From Cyclobacteriaceae bacterium (lineage in GTDB: Bacteria; Bacteroidota; Bacteroidia; Cytophagales; Cyclobacteriaceae), in assembly GCA_030584025.1 (NCBI GenBank), contig CP129487.1, forward strand, positions 186,001 through 250,000: a stretch of 64,000 nt of DNA, written 5' to 3'. Below, piece by piece: positions 50,814 through 58,300 of the stretch (position 1 is its first letter; each line of letters begins with the position of its first letter). A program made the translations under genes and the position numbers. A model generated the notes under the pieces. That model was not told where the DNA came from. It did no database searches and saw only the letters and a list, made by a program, of their open reading frames with translations.

Positions 50814-51194
50814 ATGGCAAGGATACAAGGTGTTGATATTCCAGATAACAAGCGAGGCGAAATCAGCCTTACGTACATCTATGGTATTGGCAGAAGAACC
50901 GCACAGAAAATCTTAACCAATGCCGGTGTAGACTGGAGTAAGAAGGCGAAAGACTGGACGGACGAAGAGTCAAACGCAATTCGTTCCATCATCTCCGAAG
51001 GCATTCGCGTAGAAGGTGCATTGCGTTCTGAAGTTCAGCTGAGCATCAAGCGTCTTATGGACATTGGCTGTTACCGCGGCCTTCGCCACCGTAAGGGACT
51101 GCCTGTTCGTGGTCAAACAACCAAGAACAACGCCCGTACCCGTAAAGGAAAGCGTAAGACTGTAGCGAACAAGAAGAAGGCTACGAAAGGATAA
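50814..51194 (+). CDS. rpsM: 30S ribosomal protein S13
   Basis: Head protein touching P-site tRNA. GVDIPDNKRGEISLTYIYGIG at the N-terminus (cited in part), GCYRGLRHRKGLPVRGQ and a basic tail RTRKGKRKTVANKKK. 126 residues. Begins the alpha-operon group. Confidence 0.97.
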   Translation: MARIQGVDIPDNKRGEISLTYIYGIGRRTAQKILTNAGVDWSKKAKDWTDEESNAIRSIISEGIRVEGALRSEVQLSIKRLMDIGCYRGLRHRKGLPVRGQTTKNNARTRKGKRKTVANKKKATKG

Positions 51195-51224
51195 TCATTG
51201 ACAGGATATAAATAACTAAGAGTA

Positions 51225-51620
51225 ATGTCCTCTGAAAAAAGAAAAGATAAAGCCAAGAAGCGCGTAGTACAGGTTGAAGCTATGGGTCAGGCCCATATTC
51301 ACGCTACGTTTAACAACATCGTAATCTCTATGACCAACTCAACCGGTCAGGTTATTACATGGTCTTCAGCCGGTAAAATGGGCTTTAAAGGTTCCAAGAA
51401 GAACACCCCGTATGCTGCTCAGGTAGCTGCCCAGGATTGTGCTTCGCGTGCCTTTGAACTTGGCTTGCGCAAGGTTGAAGTTTTTGTGAAAGGTCCAGGT
51501 GCCGGACGCGAGTCGGCTATCCGTACCATTCAGATTGCTGGAATTGAGATTACTTCCATCAAGGATATGACGCCACTTCCGCACAACGGATGCCGTCCGC
51601 CCAAGAAGAGAAGAGTATAA
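51225..51620 (+). CDS. rpsK: 30S ribosomal protein S11
   Basis: Platform protein next to the mRNA exit. HIHATFNNIVISMTNSTGQ, GPGAGRESAIR and the C-terminus PPKKRRV. 131 residues. Confidence 0.97.
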   Translation: MSSEKRKDKAKKRVVQVEAMGQAHIHATFNNIVISMTNSTGQVITWSSAGKMGFKGSKKNTPYAAQVAAQDCASRAFELGLRKVEVFVKGPGAGRESAIRTIQIAGIEITSIKDMTPLPHNGCRPPKKRRV

Positions 51621-51640
51621 ACTATTGAGAATAAAGTAAC

Positions 51641-52246
51641 ATGGCAAGATACACAGGCCCAAAAGCCAGAATTTCAAGACGATTTGGAGAGCCTATCTTA
51701 GGTGAGAATAAGGCCGTCCAAAAGAAGAACTATGCGCCCGGTATGCACGGTCGTGGCAAAAAGAGAAAGCAATCTGAATATGCTACGCAGTTAGCTGAAA
51801 AGCAGAAGGCGAAGTATATCTACGGCTTGCTGGAACGTCAGTTTGCAAAGTTGTTCGATAAGGCATCCCGTAAGAAGGGTATTACCGGTGAGGTTCTCCT
51901 TCAATTGCTGGAGGCTCGTTTGGACAACACTGTATATCGTTTGGGCATTGCCCCTACAAGACGTGCCGCACGTCAATTGGTTTCGCATAAGCACATTCTG
52001 GTGAATGGCGAGGTGGTGAACATTCCGTCATTTACGTTACGTGCTGGCGATAAAGTTGCCGTTCGTGAGAAATCAAAGTCTTTGGAATCCATTACAAATA
52101 GCTTGTCTATCCAGGGTGTTAAAAAATACCCTTGGCTGGAGTGGGATGGTTCGGAGCTGGAAGGAAAACTTATTCACATTCCGGTTCGTCAGGATATCCC
52201 CGAGAACATCAATGAGCAATTGATCGTTGAATTGTACTCGAAGTAA
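51641..52246 (+). CDS. rpsD: 30S ribosomal protein S4
   Basis: 16S assembly initiator; in E. coli it represses the alpha operon. RYTGPKARISRRFGEP, the S4 RNA-binding motif RLDNTVYRLG and ARQLVSHKHILVNG. No zinc Cys cluster at the N-terminus. 201 residues. Confidence 0.97.
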   Translation: MARYTGPKARISRRFGEPILGENKAVQKKNYAPGMHGRGKKRKQSEYATQLAEKQKAKYIYGLLERQFAKLFDKASRKKGITGEVLLQLLEARLDNTVYRLGIAPTRRAARQLVSHKHILVNGEVVNIPSFTLRAGDKVAVREKSKSLESITNSLSIQGVKKYPWLEWDGSELEGKLIHIPVRQDIPENINEQLIVELYSK

Positions 52247-52271
52247 TTCTAACCATTAATCAGAACGCATT

Positions 52272-53261
52272 ATGTCAATATTAGCATTTCAGATCCCGGA
52301 TAAAGTTGTAATGGAAAAGGCCGATGATTTTCACGGCACCTTCACCTTTAAGCCGTTGGAAAAGGGCTACGGTGTTACCATTGGTAATGCTCTGCGCAGA
52401 ATCCTGTTGTCTTCGTTGGAAGGCTATGCGATCACCGGTATTAAAATCCCTGGTGTATTGCACGAGTTCTCTACCATCGAAGGTGTAGTAGAAGATGTGG
52501 CAGAAATCATCCTGAACCTGAAAATGGTTCGCTTTAAGAAAATAACTGATGGTTTCGATACGAAAGTTACGATCAACATCAAGAAGCAGAAGCAATTTAA
52601 GGCTGGTGACATCACCAAGTTCACTTCAGCATTTGAAGTGTTGAACCCTGAGCACGTTATCTGTAACCTGGATGAGTCAGCGAACTTTGAAATTGAATTG
52701 ACAATTGAAAAGGGAAGAGGCTACCTTCCTGCAGAAGAAAATAAGCCAGCAGAGCAAGTATTTGGTTTTATTCCAATTGACGCCATCTTCACCCCGATCA
52801 AGAATGTGAAGTTTAGCGTGGAGAATACCCGTGTGGAGCAGAAGACTGACTACGAAAAGTTGGTTCTTGAAATCCAAACAGACGGTTCAATTCACCCTGA
52901 GAAGGCATTGGAAGGTGCAGCTTATATCCTGATCAAGCATTTCGCCTTATTCTCGGATAAGTCGATGGAGCTTGAAACCGGAAAAGATGCTGAGGTTGAG
53001 CAGGTAGATGAAGAATTGCTGCACATGCGCAAGCTTCTGAAAACTCCGCTTCACGATCTTGATTTGTCTGTACGCGCGTACAACTGCCTCAAGGCTGCTG
53101 ATGTGAAAACACTGGGTGACCTGGTAGAACTTGAAATCTCTGATATGATGAAGTTCAGAAACTTCGGTAAGAAGTCGCTGGCTGAATTGGAGCAACTGGT
53201 TGCCGAAAAAGGACTTACCTTCGGTATGGACCTGGTTAAGTATAAACTGGAAGAAGATTAA
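52272..53261 (+). CDS. rpoA: RNA polymerase alpha subunit
   Basis: The N-terminal domain (about residues 1-235) for assembly contains GYGVTIGNALRRILLSSLEG; the C-terminal domain (about 260-320) for DNA and activators has DLDLSVRAYNCLKAA and FRNFGKKSLAEL. 329 residues. Between rpsD and rplQ as usual. Confidence 0.98.
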   Translation: MSILAFQIPDKVVMEKADDFHGTFTFKPLEKGYGVTIGNALRRILLSSLEGYAITGIKIPGVLHEFSTIEGVVEDVAEIILNLKMVRFKKITDGFDTKVTINIKKQKQFKAGDITKFTSAFEVLNPEHVICNLDESANFEIELTIEKGRGYLPAEENKPAEQVFGFIPIDAIFTPIKNVKFSVENTRVEQKTDYEKLVLEIQTDGSIHPEKALEGAAYILIKHFALFSDKSMELETGKDAEVEQVDEELLHMRKLLKTPLHDLDLSVRAYNCLKAADVKTLGDLVELEISDMMKFRNFGKKSLAELEQLVAEKGLTFGMDLVKYKLEED

Positions 53262-53266
53262 TAGAA

Positions 53267-53809
53267 ATGAGACACGGTAAGAAAGTAAATCATTTAGGAA
53301 GAACCGCCAGTCACCGCAGCGCATTGCTGTCGAACATGGCCTCTTCGCTCATTCTTAGCAAACGCATTACCACCACAGTGGCAAAGGCAAAGGCTTTGCG
53401 TAAATATGTTGAGCCCTTGATTACCAAGGCCAAGAATGACACCATGCATTCTCGCAGAACAGTATTCTCTTACCTCCAGAATAAGGAGTCGGTGAAAGAA
53501 CTGTTCAGTACCGTGGCGTCAAGAACAGCTGAGCGTCCGGGTGGATATACCCGTATCATTAAAATGGGAGATGTTCGCTTGGGTGATAATGCAGAAATGT
53601 GCTTGATTGAACTGGTAGATTTCAACGACATCTATAAGAAAGAAGGCGCAGTTAAAAAGGCGAAGACCCGCAGAAGCCGTACAGCCGCCAAAGGTAAAAA
53701 AGCTGAAGGTGCTGAGGTTGTAGCAGAGGCAGCAGTGGAAGAGAAGGCTGAAAAGCCGGCTAAGAAGCGTTCGAAAAAGGCTGAAGCTGATAGCGAGGCA
53801 GAAGGATAG
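53267..53809 (+). CDS. rplQ: 50S ribosomal protein L17 with charged C-terminal extension
   Basis: The core starts MRHGKKVNHLGRTASHRSALL and contains TVAKAKALRKYVEPLIT and RPGGYTRI. Core L17 ends near residue 125; beyond it lies a Lys/Ala/Glu tail of about 55 residues (RRSRTAAKGKKAEGAEVV, PAKKRSKKAEAD). Last gene of the cluster, followed by a strong terminator. Confidence 0.97.
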   Translation: MRHGKKVNHLGRTASHRSALLSNMASSLILSKRITTTVAKAKALRKYVEPLITKAKNDTMHSRRTVFSYLQNKESVKELFSTVASRTAERPGGYTRIIKMGDVRLGDNAEMCLIELVDFNDIYKKEGAVKKAKTRRSRTAAKGKKAEGAEVVAEAAVEEKAEKPAKKRSKKAEADSEAEG

Positions 53810-53831
53810 TGATGTATTTAAAACTATATCG

Positions 53832-53863
53832 AAAGGGATTGAAGCTAATTCAATCCCTTTTTT
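53832..53863 (+). terminator. Terminator of the ribosomal protein cluster
   Basis: Perfect 12-bp stem AAAGGGATTGAA / TTCAATCCCTTT with a 5-base loop, continuing into TTT. The stem is 22 bases after the rplQ stop. Confidence 0.85.
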
Positions 53864-53948
53864 ATTGTGTAAAAAGTTGATCTGGAGCATTTAAAACGTT
53901 TGATGCGAAAAAGTTAAGCGTTTAGCCCTCGGATTTACGCTTTGAAGT

Positions 53949-53956
53949 TATTTTTG
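53949..53956 (+). promoter_or_regulatory. Candidate -7 box TATTTTTG for carA
   Basis: TATTTTTG matches TAnnTTTG and lies 17 bases before the GTG start of carA. No well-spaced TTG, so moderate support. Confidence 0.45.
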
Positions 53957-53973
53957 TAAAACCACTAAATCAC

Positions 53974-55083
53974 GTGAGCAAAAAAGCCTACTTATTATTG
54001 GAAGACGGCCTTCTGCTGGAGGGCATCTTGATCGGTAAACCGGGCACTACCGGTGGCGAAATCTGTTTTAACACGGGTATGACTGGGTACCAGGAGATCT
54101 ATACCGATCCATCGTATTTCGGCCAGATTATCGTTAACACTACCGCGCACATCGGAAACTATGGAACCGTGGACACGGAGCAGGAATCCGAAACCCCGAA
54201 AATAAGCGGATTGGTGGTAAACGAGTTTTCATCTGAATTCAGCCGTAAAACATCTAACCAAAGTCTGCAAGACTATTTGGAGAAGCACGGTATCACAGGC
54301 ATCGCGCAGGTTGATACCCGCATGCTGGTGCGGTACATCCGTAGTAAAGGTGCCATGAATGCGCTCATTTCATCCGAGCTTACTCCGGATGAAATGAAGA
54401 AGGAGATTAAGAATGTTCCGTCTATGAACGGCCTTGAACTTTCTTCGGTAGTCACTACCAAAAAGGAATATACAGTTGGAAATGAAGATGCGCCCTTCCG
54501 TGTTGCGGCATTGGATTTTGGAATAAAGAAAAGCATTCTCACCAACCTGGCTGACCGCGGTTGTTTCATTAAGGTATTTCCAGCCAAAACTTCGTTTGAT
54601 GTGTTGGAAGCATGGGAACCGAACGGTTACTTCCTCTCGAATGGCCCTGGTGATCCGGCTGTGATGGAATACGCTGTTAAAACGGTGAAGCAAATTTTAG
54701 AGACGGGTAAACCCACCTTTGGTATTTGCCTCGGGCATCAATTGCTCGCTCTGGCAAATGGCATCTCTACATACAAAATGCACCACGGTCATCGTGGGTT
54801 AAATCATCCTGTGAAGAACCTGATTACCGGCTTGGGTGAAATGACTTCGCAAAACCACGGCTTTGCTGTAGGTGAGAAAGACATTGAAGGGAATGCCAAT
54901 GTGGAGGTGACTCACGTGCATTTGAATGATAATACCATTATGGGCATACGGGTAAAAGATAAAAAGGCATTTTCCGTGCAATATCACCCTGAGGCTTCAC
55001 CTGGCCCTCACGACTCGCGCTACCTGTTTGATGAGTTTGTTGCGATGATCCGTGAAGAGCAATTGAGTACAGTTAGTAAGTAA
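53974..55083 (+). CDS. carA: Carbamoyl-phosphate synthase small (glutaminase) subunit
   Basis: Releases ammonia from glutamine for carbamoyl phosphate used in pyrimidine and arginine synthesis. N-terminal domain GEICFNTGMTGYQEI; C-terminal class I amidotransferase with Cys in FGICLGHQLLALA, and the His/Glu pair in YHPEASPGP. 369 residues. Start codon GTG 53974 (MSKKAYLLLEDG). The large subunit carB is not adjacent. Confidence 0.96.
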   Translation: MSKKAYLLLEDGLLLEGILIGKPGTTGGEICFNTGMTGYQEIYTDPSYFGQIIVNTTAHIGNYGTVDTEQESETPKISGLVVNEFSSEFSRKTSNQSLQDYLEKHGITGIAQVDTRMLVRYIRSKGAMNALISSELTPDEMKKEIKNVPSMNGLELSSVVTTKKEYTVGNEDAPFRVAALDFGIKKSILTNLADRGCFIKVFPAKTSFDVLEAWEPNGYFLSNGPGDPAVMEYAVKTVKQILETGKPTFGICLGHQLLALANGISTYKMHHGHRGLNHPVKNLITGLGEMTSQNHGFAVGEKDIEGNANVEVTHVHLNDNTIMGIRVKDKKAFSVQYHPEASPGPHDSRYLFDEFVAMIREEQLSTVSK

Positions 55084-55112
55084 TCAGAACCTAATCATAA
55101 ATCCATTTACCT

Positions 55113-56390
55113 ATGTCATTGATTGAAAGTATTCACGCCCGCCAGATTTTGGATAGCCGTGGTAACCCTACTGTTGAAGTTGATGTGGTGACCAGCAGTG
55201 GCGCGTATGGCCGTGCTGCAGTTCCATCCGGAGCCTCAACCGGAACCCATGAAGCTGTTGAACTGCGTGATGGCGACAAAAAGAAATACCTCGGCAAGGG
55301 CGTATTGAAAGCAGTTGATAACGTCAATAACAAAATTGCAGCTGAAGTAGTTGGCTTTTCCGTATTCGAGCAAAACCTGTTGGATAAAATTATGCTCGAA
55401 CTGGATGGTACAGCCAACAAAGGCAAAATGGGAGCGAACGCAATTTTAGGCGTGTCACTCGCTATTGCCAAAGCAGCTGCCATGGAAGCAGGTCTTCCTT
55501 TGTATCGTTACATCGGTGGGGTAAATGCCAATACGTTGCCTGTTCCGATGATGAATATTTTAAATGGAGGTAGTCACGCTGATAATGCCATCGATTTTCA
55601 GGAATTTATGGTGATGCCCGTTGGTGCTGATACATTTTCTGAAGCGTTACAGATGGGTGCGGAAGTATTTCATACCCTGAAGAAGGTATTGCACGATAAA
55701 GGACTCTCTACAAACGTTGGTGATGAAGGTGGATTTGCTCCTAACATTAAATCAAACGAAGAGGCGATTGAAGTGGTATTAAAGGCGATTGAAAAAGCAG
55801 GCTACAAACCGGGTTCTGACATTTTCATCGCCCTTGATCCGGCAGCTTCTGAATTTTACGATAGCAAGGCAAAAGTTTATCACTTCAAAAAATCATCTGG
55901 TAAAAAACTGAAGCCTTTGGAAATGGCCGAGTATTGGACCAACTGGGCTAAGAAATATCCAATCATTTCCCTGGAGGATGGTATGGCTGAGGATGACTGG
56001 GCAGGTTGGAAAGCATTGACCGAGAAAATCGGAGACAAGGTTCAGCTTGTTGGTGATGATTTGTTTGTAACCAATGTGAAGCGTTTGCAAAAAGGGATAG
56101 ATGAAGGAGTAGGAAACGCCATCCTGATTAAAGTAAATCAGATTGGTTCGCTTACTGAAACGATTGATGCGGTTAACCTGGCTAAACGCAATGCGTATAA
56201 GAGTGTGATGTCGCACCGTTCAGGTGAAACAGAAGATAGCACCATTGCAGATTTGGCGGTTGCTTTGAATACGGGTCAGATTAAGACTGGCTCGGCCTCG
56301 CGTTCTGACCGCATGGCAAAATACAATCAGTTGATTCGCATTGAAGAGGAATTGGGCGAAGTAGCTTACTTCCCTGGCAAGAAGATGTGA
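55113..56390 (+). CDS. eno: Enolase
   Basis: Converts 2-phosphoglycerate to phosphoenolpyruvate. Typical blocks: RQILDSRGNPTVEV, SGASTGTHEAVELRD, NVGDEGGFAPN, SLEDGMAEDDW and SHRSGETEDSTIADLAV. 425 residues, standard. 29 bases after carA, so perhaps co-transcribed; followed by a terminator. Confidence 0.98.
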   Translation: MSLIESIHARQILDSRGNPTVEVDVVTSSGAYGRAAVPSGASTGTHEAVELRDGDKKKYLGKGVLKAVDNVNNKIAAEVVGFSVFEQNLLDKIMLELDGTANKGKMGANAILGVSLAIAKAAAMEAGLPLYRYIGGVNANTLPVPMMNILNGGSHADNAIDFQEFMVMPVGADTFSEALQMGAEVFHTLKKVLHDKGLSTNVGDEGGFAPNIKSNEEAIEVVLKAIEKAGYKPGSDIFIALDPAASEFYDSKAKVYHFKKSSGKKLKPLEMAEYWTNWAKKYPIISLEDGMAEDDWAGWKALTEKIGDKVQLVGDDLFVTNVKRLQKGIDEGVGNAILIKVNQIGSLTETIDAVNLAKRNAYKSVMSHRSGETEDSTIADLAVALNTGQIKTGSASRSDRMAKYNQLIRIEEELGEVAYFPGKKM

Positions 56391-56412
56391 TCAGGAACAC
56401 AGTATATAAAAT

Positions 56413-56442
56413 AAAACCCCGTCTTAATGGCGGGGTTTTTTA
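56413..56442 (+). terminator. Intrinsic terminator after eno
   Basis: AAAACCCCG pairs with CGGGGTTTT (9 bp, 9-base loop), followed by a T-run. Also suits the convergent hydroxylase gene ending at 56464. Confidence 0.8.
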
Positions 56443-56463
56443 TTTCAATTCGTGCTCAGCTTA

Positions 56464-57090
56464 TTAAGCAACTGACTTTGTTTTATCGCGCATGGTGCCA
56501 TAGATGTAATCCCATAACGGAGACGAAACACCAAAAATAATTTCACCATCTTTATAATGATGGATGCCGTGGTTTACCCAAAGTGCTTTCAGGAAATTTT
56601 TAGGAGGCTGGTAAGCATGCACCATGTAGTGTACACCAAGGTAACACGCGTACCCCACCAGGAAACCGGGCAAGAAAGCAAAAACGAAATCGCCCATTAC
56701 TAACCTGAGCAGGAGCAATAGAATGGTGGATACGGTTACGCTTAAAAGCGGAGGCATCGCCAGCCGGTCTTTGTCTTTCGGAAATTCATGATGTACACCG
56801 TGCATGGTGTATTGAAACTTTTCACGAGCCTTGGTGTAAGTAGCCATGTGAAACAAATAGCGGTGCACATTATACTCAACCCATGTAAAAACCAACCATC
56901 CGGCAAAGAAAAGTGTAACTGTTAACAGCGGACTTAGTGACGTGTTGATAACGCTCCAATAAAGTAGCGCGCCAGCGTATACGAAAAAGATGGTAATCGG
57001 AACGGCAATGTGCGTCCGGGTCAATCTTTCCAAGATCGGGTTTTTGAATAACTGTTTTGTACCCTTGTTTTTAGGAATTACCTCTGCCAT
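56464..57090 (-). CDS. Fatty acid hydroxylase / sterol desaturase-family membrane protein
   Basis: Di-iron membrane oxygenase family. Four to five membrane helices with the His clusters HRYLFH, HGVHHEFP, HYMVHAY and HGIHHYKDGE. 208 residues. The pattern is nearest to fatty-acid 2-hydroxylases; in this phylum, hydroxylation of lipids such as ceramides is a plausible role, which is inference. A weak minus-strand TATTTTTG box lies at 57118-57125. Convergent to eno. Confidence 0.88.
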   Translation of the reverse strand: MAEVIPKNKGTKQLFKNPILERLTRTHIAVPITIFFVYAGALLYWSVINTSLSPLLTVTLFFAGWLVFTWVEYNVHRYLFHMATYTKAREKFQYTMHGVHHEFPKDKDRLAMPPLLSVTVSTILLLLLRLVMGDFVFAFLPGFLVGYACYLGVHYMVHAYQPPKNFLKALWVNHGIHHYKDGEIIFGVSSPLWDYIYGTMRDKTKSVA

Positions 57091-57148
57091 AACTTAAAGA
57101 AGGATTTTTTACCAAAACAAAAATAATAATTGCTTACCACTCTATGCA

Positions 57149-58300
57149 CTATCCCAGCGCTTTAACTCTCGTTTTTTCGATTACTTTGGTATAATAGGAT
57201 TCGTACTGGGGTAAAATGCGACTAATGTCGAATTCTTTAGCCCGATTAAGGGCGTTAGCCTTGAATTTGGGCAGGTTGTTTTTGTCAAGAACGAACAGCG
57301 CGTTGCGGGTCATATCTTCCACATCGCCCACGTTGCTCATAAATCCGGTTACTCCCTGGATATTGAGTTCAGGAATACCTCCTGTATTGGACGAAATTAC
57401 TGGAACTTCGCAGGCCATGGCTTCCAGGGCCGCCAATCCAAAGCTTTCTTTTTCGGAAGGCATCAGAAACAGATCGGCTACAGAAAGGACTTCTTCAACA
57501 GCCTCCAGTTTTCCCAAAAAGCGTGTGTTATGACAGATGTTCAGATCACGGCATTGCTGTTCGGCATGAACACGCTCGGGCCCATCGCCAATGAGTAATA
57601 ATTTGGCAGGAATTTCCTTTTGAATATTATAGAACACCTGAATCACATCCTGAATGCGCTTTACTTTTCGGAAGTTTGATGTGTGTACAATTAACATTTC
57701 ACCTTCCGGGCAAATGGCTTTTTTGAAGTGATCTTTCTTTTGCTTTTTAAATTTCTCCAGGTCAATAAAGTTGGGGATTACCTGAATCTCGTTGGTAATC
57801 TTAAAGTACTCATAGGTTTCACGCTTCAAGTCTTCCGAAACGGCTGTAACCCCATCGGACTGATTGATGCTGAATGTTACAACGGGCTCATACGAAGCGT
57901 CTTTTCCCACCAGCGTAATATCTGTACCATGTAGGGTAGTGACTACCGGAATAACGATGCCTTGCGTTTTTAAAATTTGTTTGGCCATGTAAGCCGCAGA
58001 AGCATGTGGTATGGCATAATGCACGTGGAGTAGGTCCAAACGTTCATTCATGGCCACGCTCACCATTTTGCTGGCAAGTGCCAATTCATAGGGTGGATAT
58101 TCAAACAGGGGGTATGACCTGAACTCCACCTCATGGTAGAAAATATTTTCGTTTAAGAAGTCTAACCGGCTCGGTTGTGAATACGTGATAAAATGAACCT
58201 GGTGGCCTTCCTGAGCAAGGGCTTTTCCTAACTCAGTAGCTACTACACCGCTACCACCAAAAGTGGGGTAACATACGATGCCTATTTTGATCTGCTCCAC
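57149..58300 (-). CDS. bshA: BshA, N-acetyl-alpha-D-glucosaminyl L-malate synthase
   Basis: GT4 glycosyltransferase that makes GlcNAc-malate, the first step of bacillithiol synthesis. IGIVCYPTFGGSGVVATELG, HVHYAIPHASAA, VTTLHGTDITLVG and EKESFGLAALEAMACEVPVI are family markers. The frame extends to a TTG at 58324, but GTG 58300 (MEQIKIG) gives the usual N-terminus and length (383). Its start lies inside the end of the upstream GH3 gene, implying co-transcription. bshB and bshC are not in the window. Confidence 0.93.
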   Translation of the reverse strand: MEQIKIGIVCYPTFGGSGVVATELGKALAQEGHQVHFITYSQPSRLDFLNENIFYHEVEFRSYPLFEYPPYELALASKMVSVAMNERLDLLHVHYAIPHASAAYMAKQILKTQGIVIPVVTTLHGTDITLVGKDASYEPVVTFSINQSDGVTAVSEDLKRETYEYFKITNEIQVIPNFIDLEKFKKQKKDHFKKAICPEGEMLIVHTSNFRKVKRIQDVIQVFYNIQKEIPAKLLLIGDGPERVHAEQQCRDLNICHNTRFLGKLEAVEEVLSVADLFLMPSEKESFGLAALEAMACEVPVISSNTGGIPELNIQGVTGFMSNVGDVEDMTRNALFVLDKNNLPKFKANALNRAKEFDISRILPQYESYYTKVIEKTRVKALG

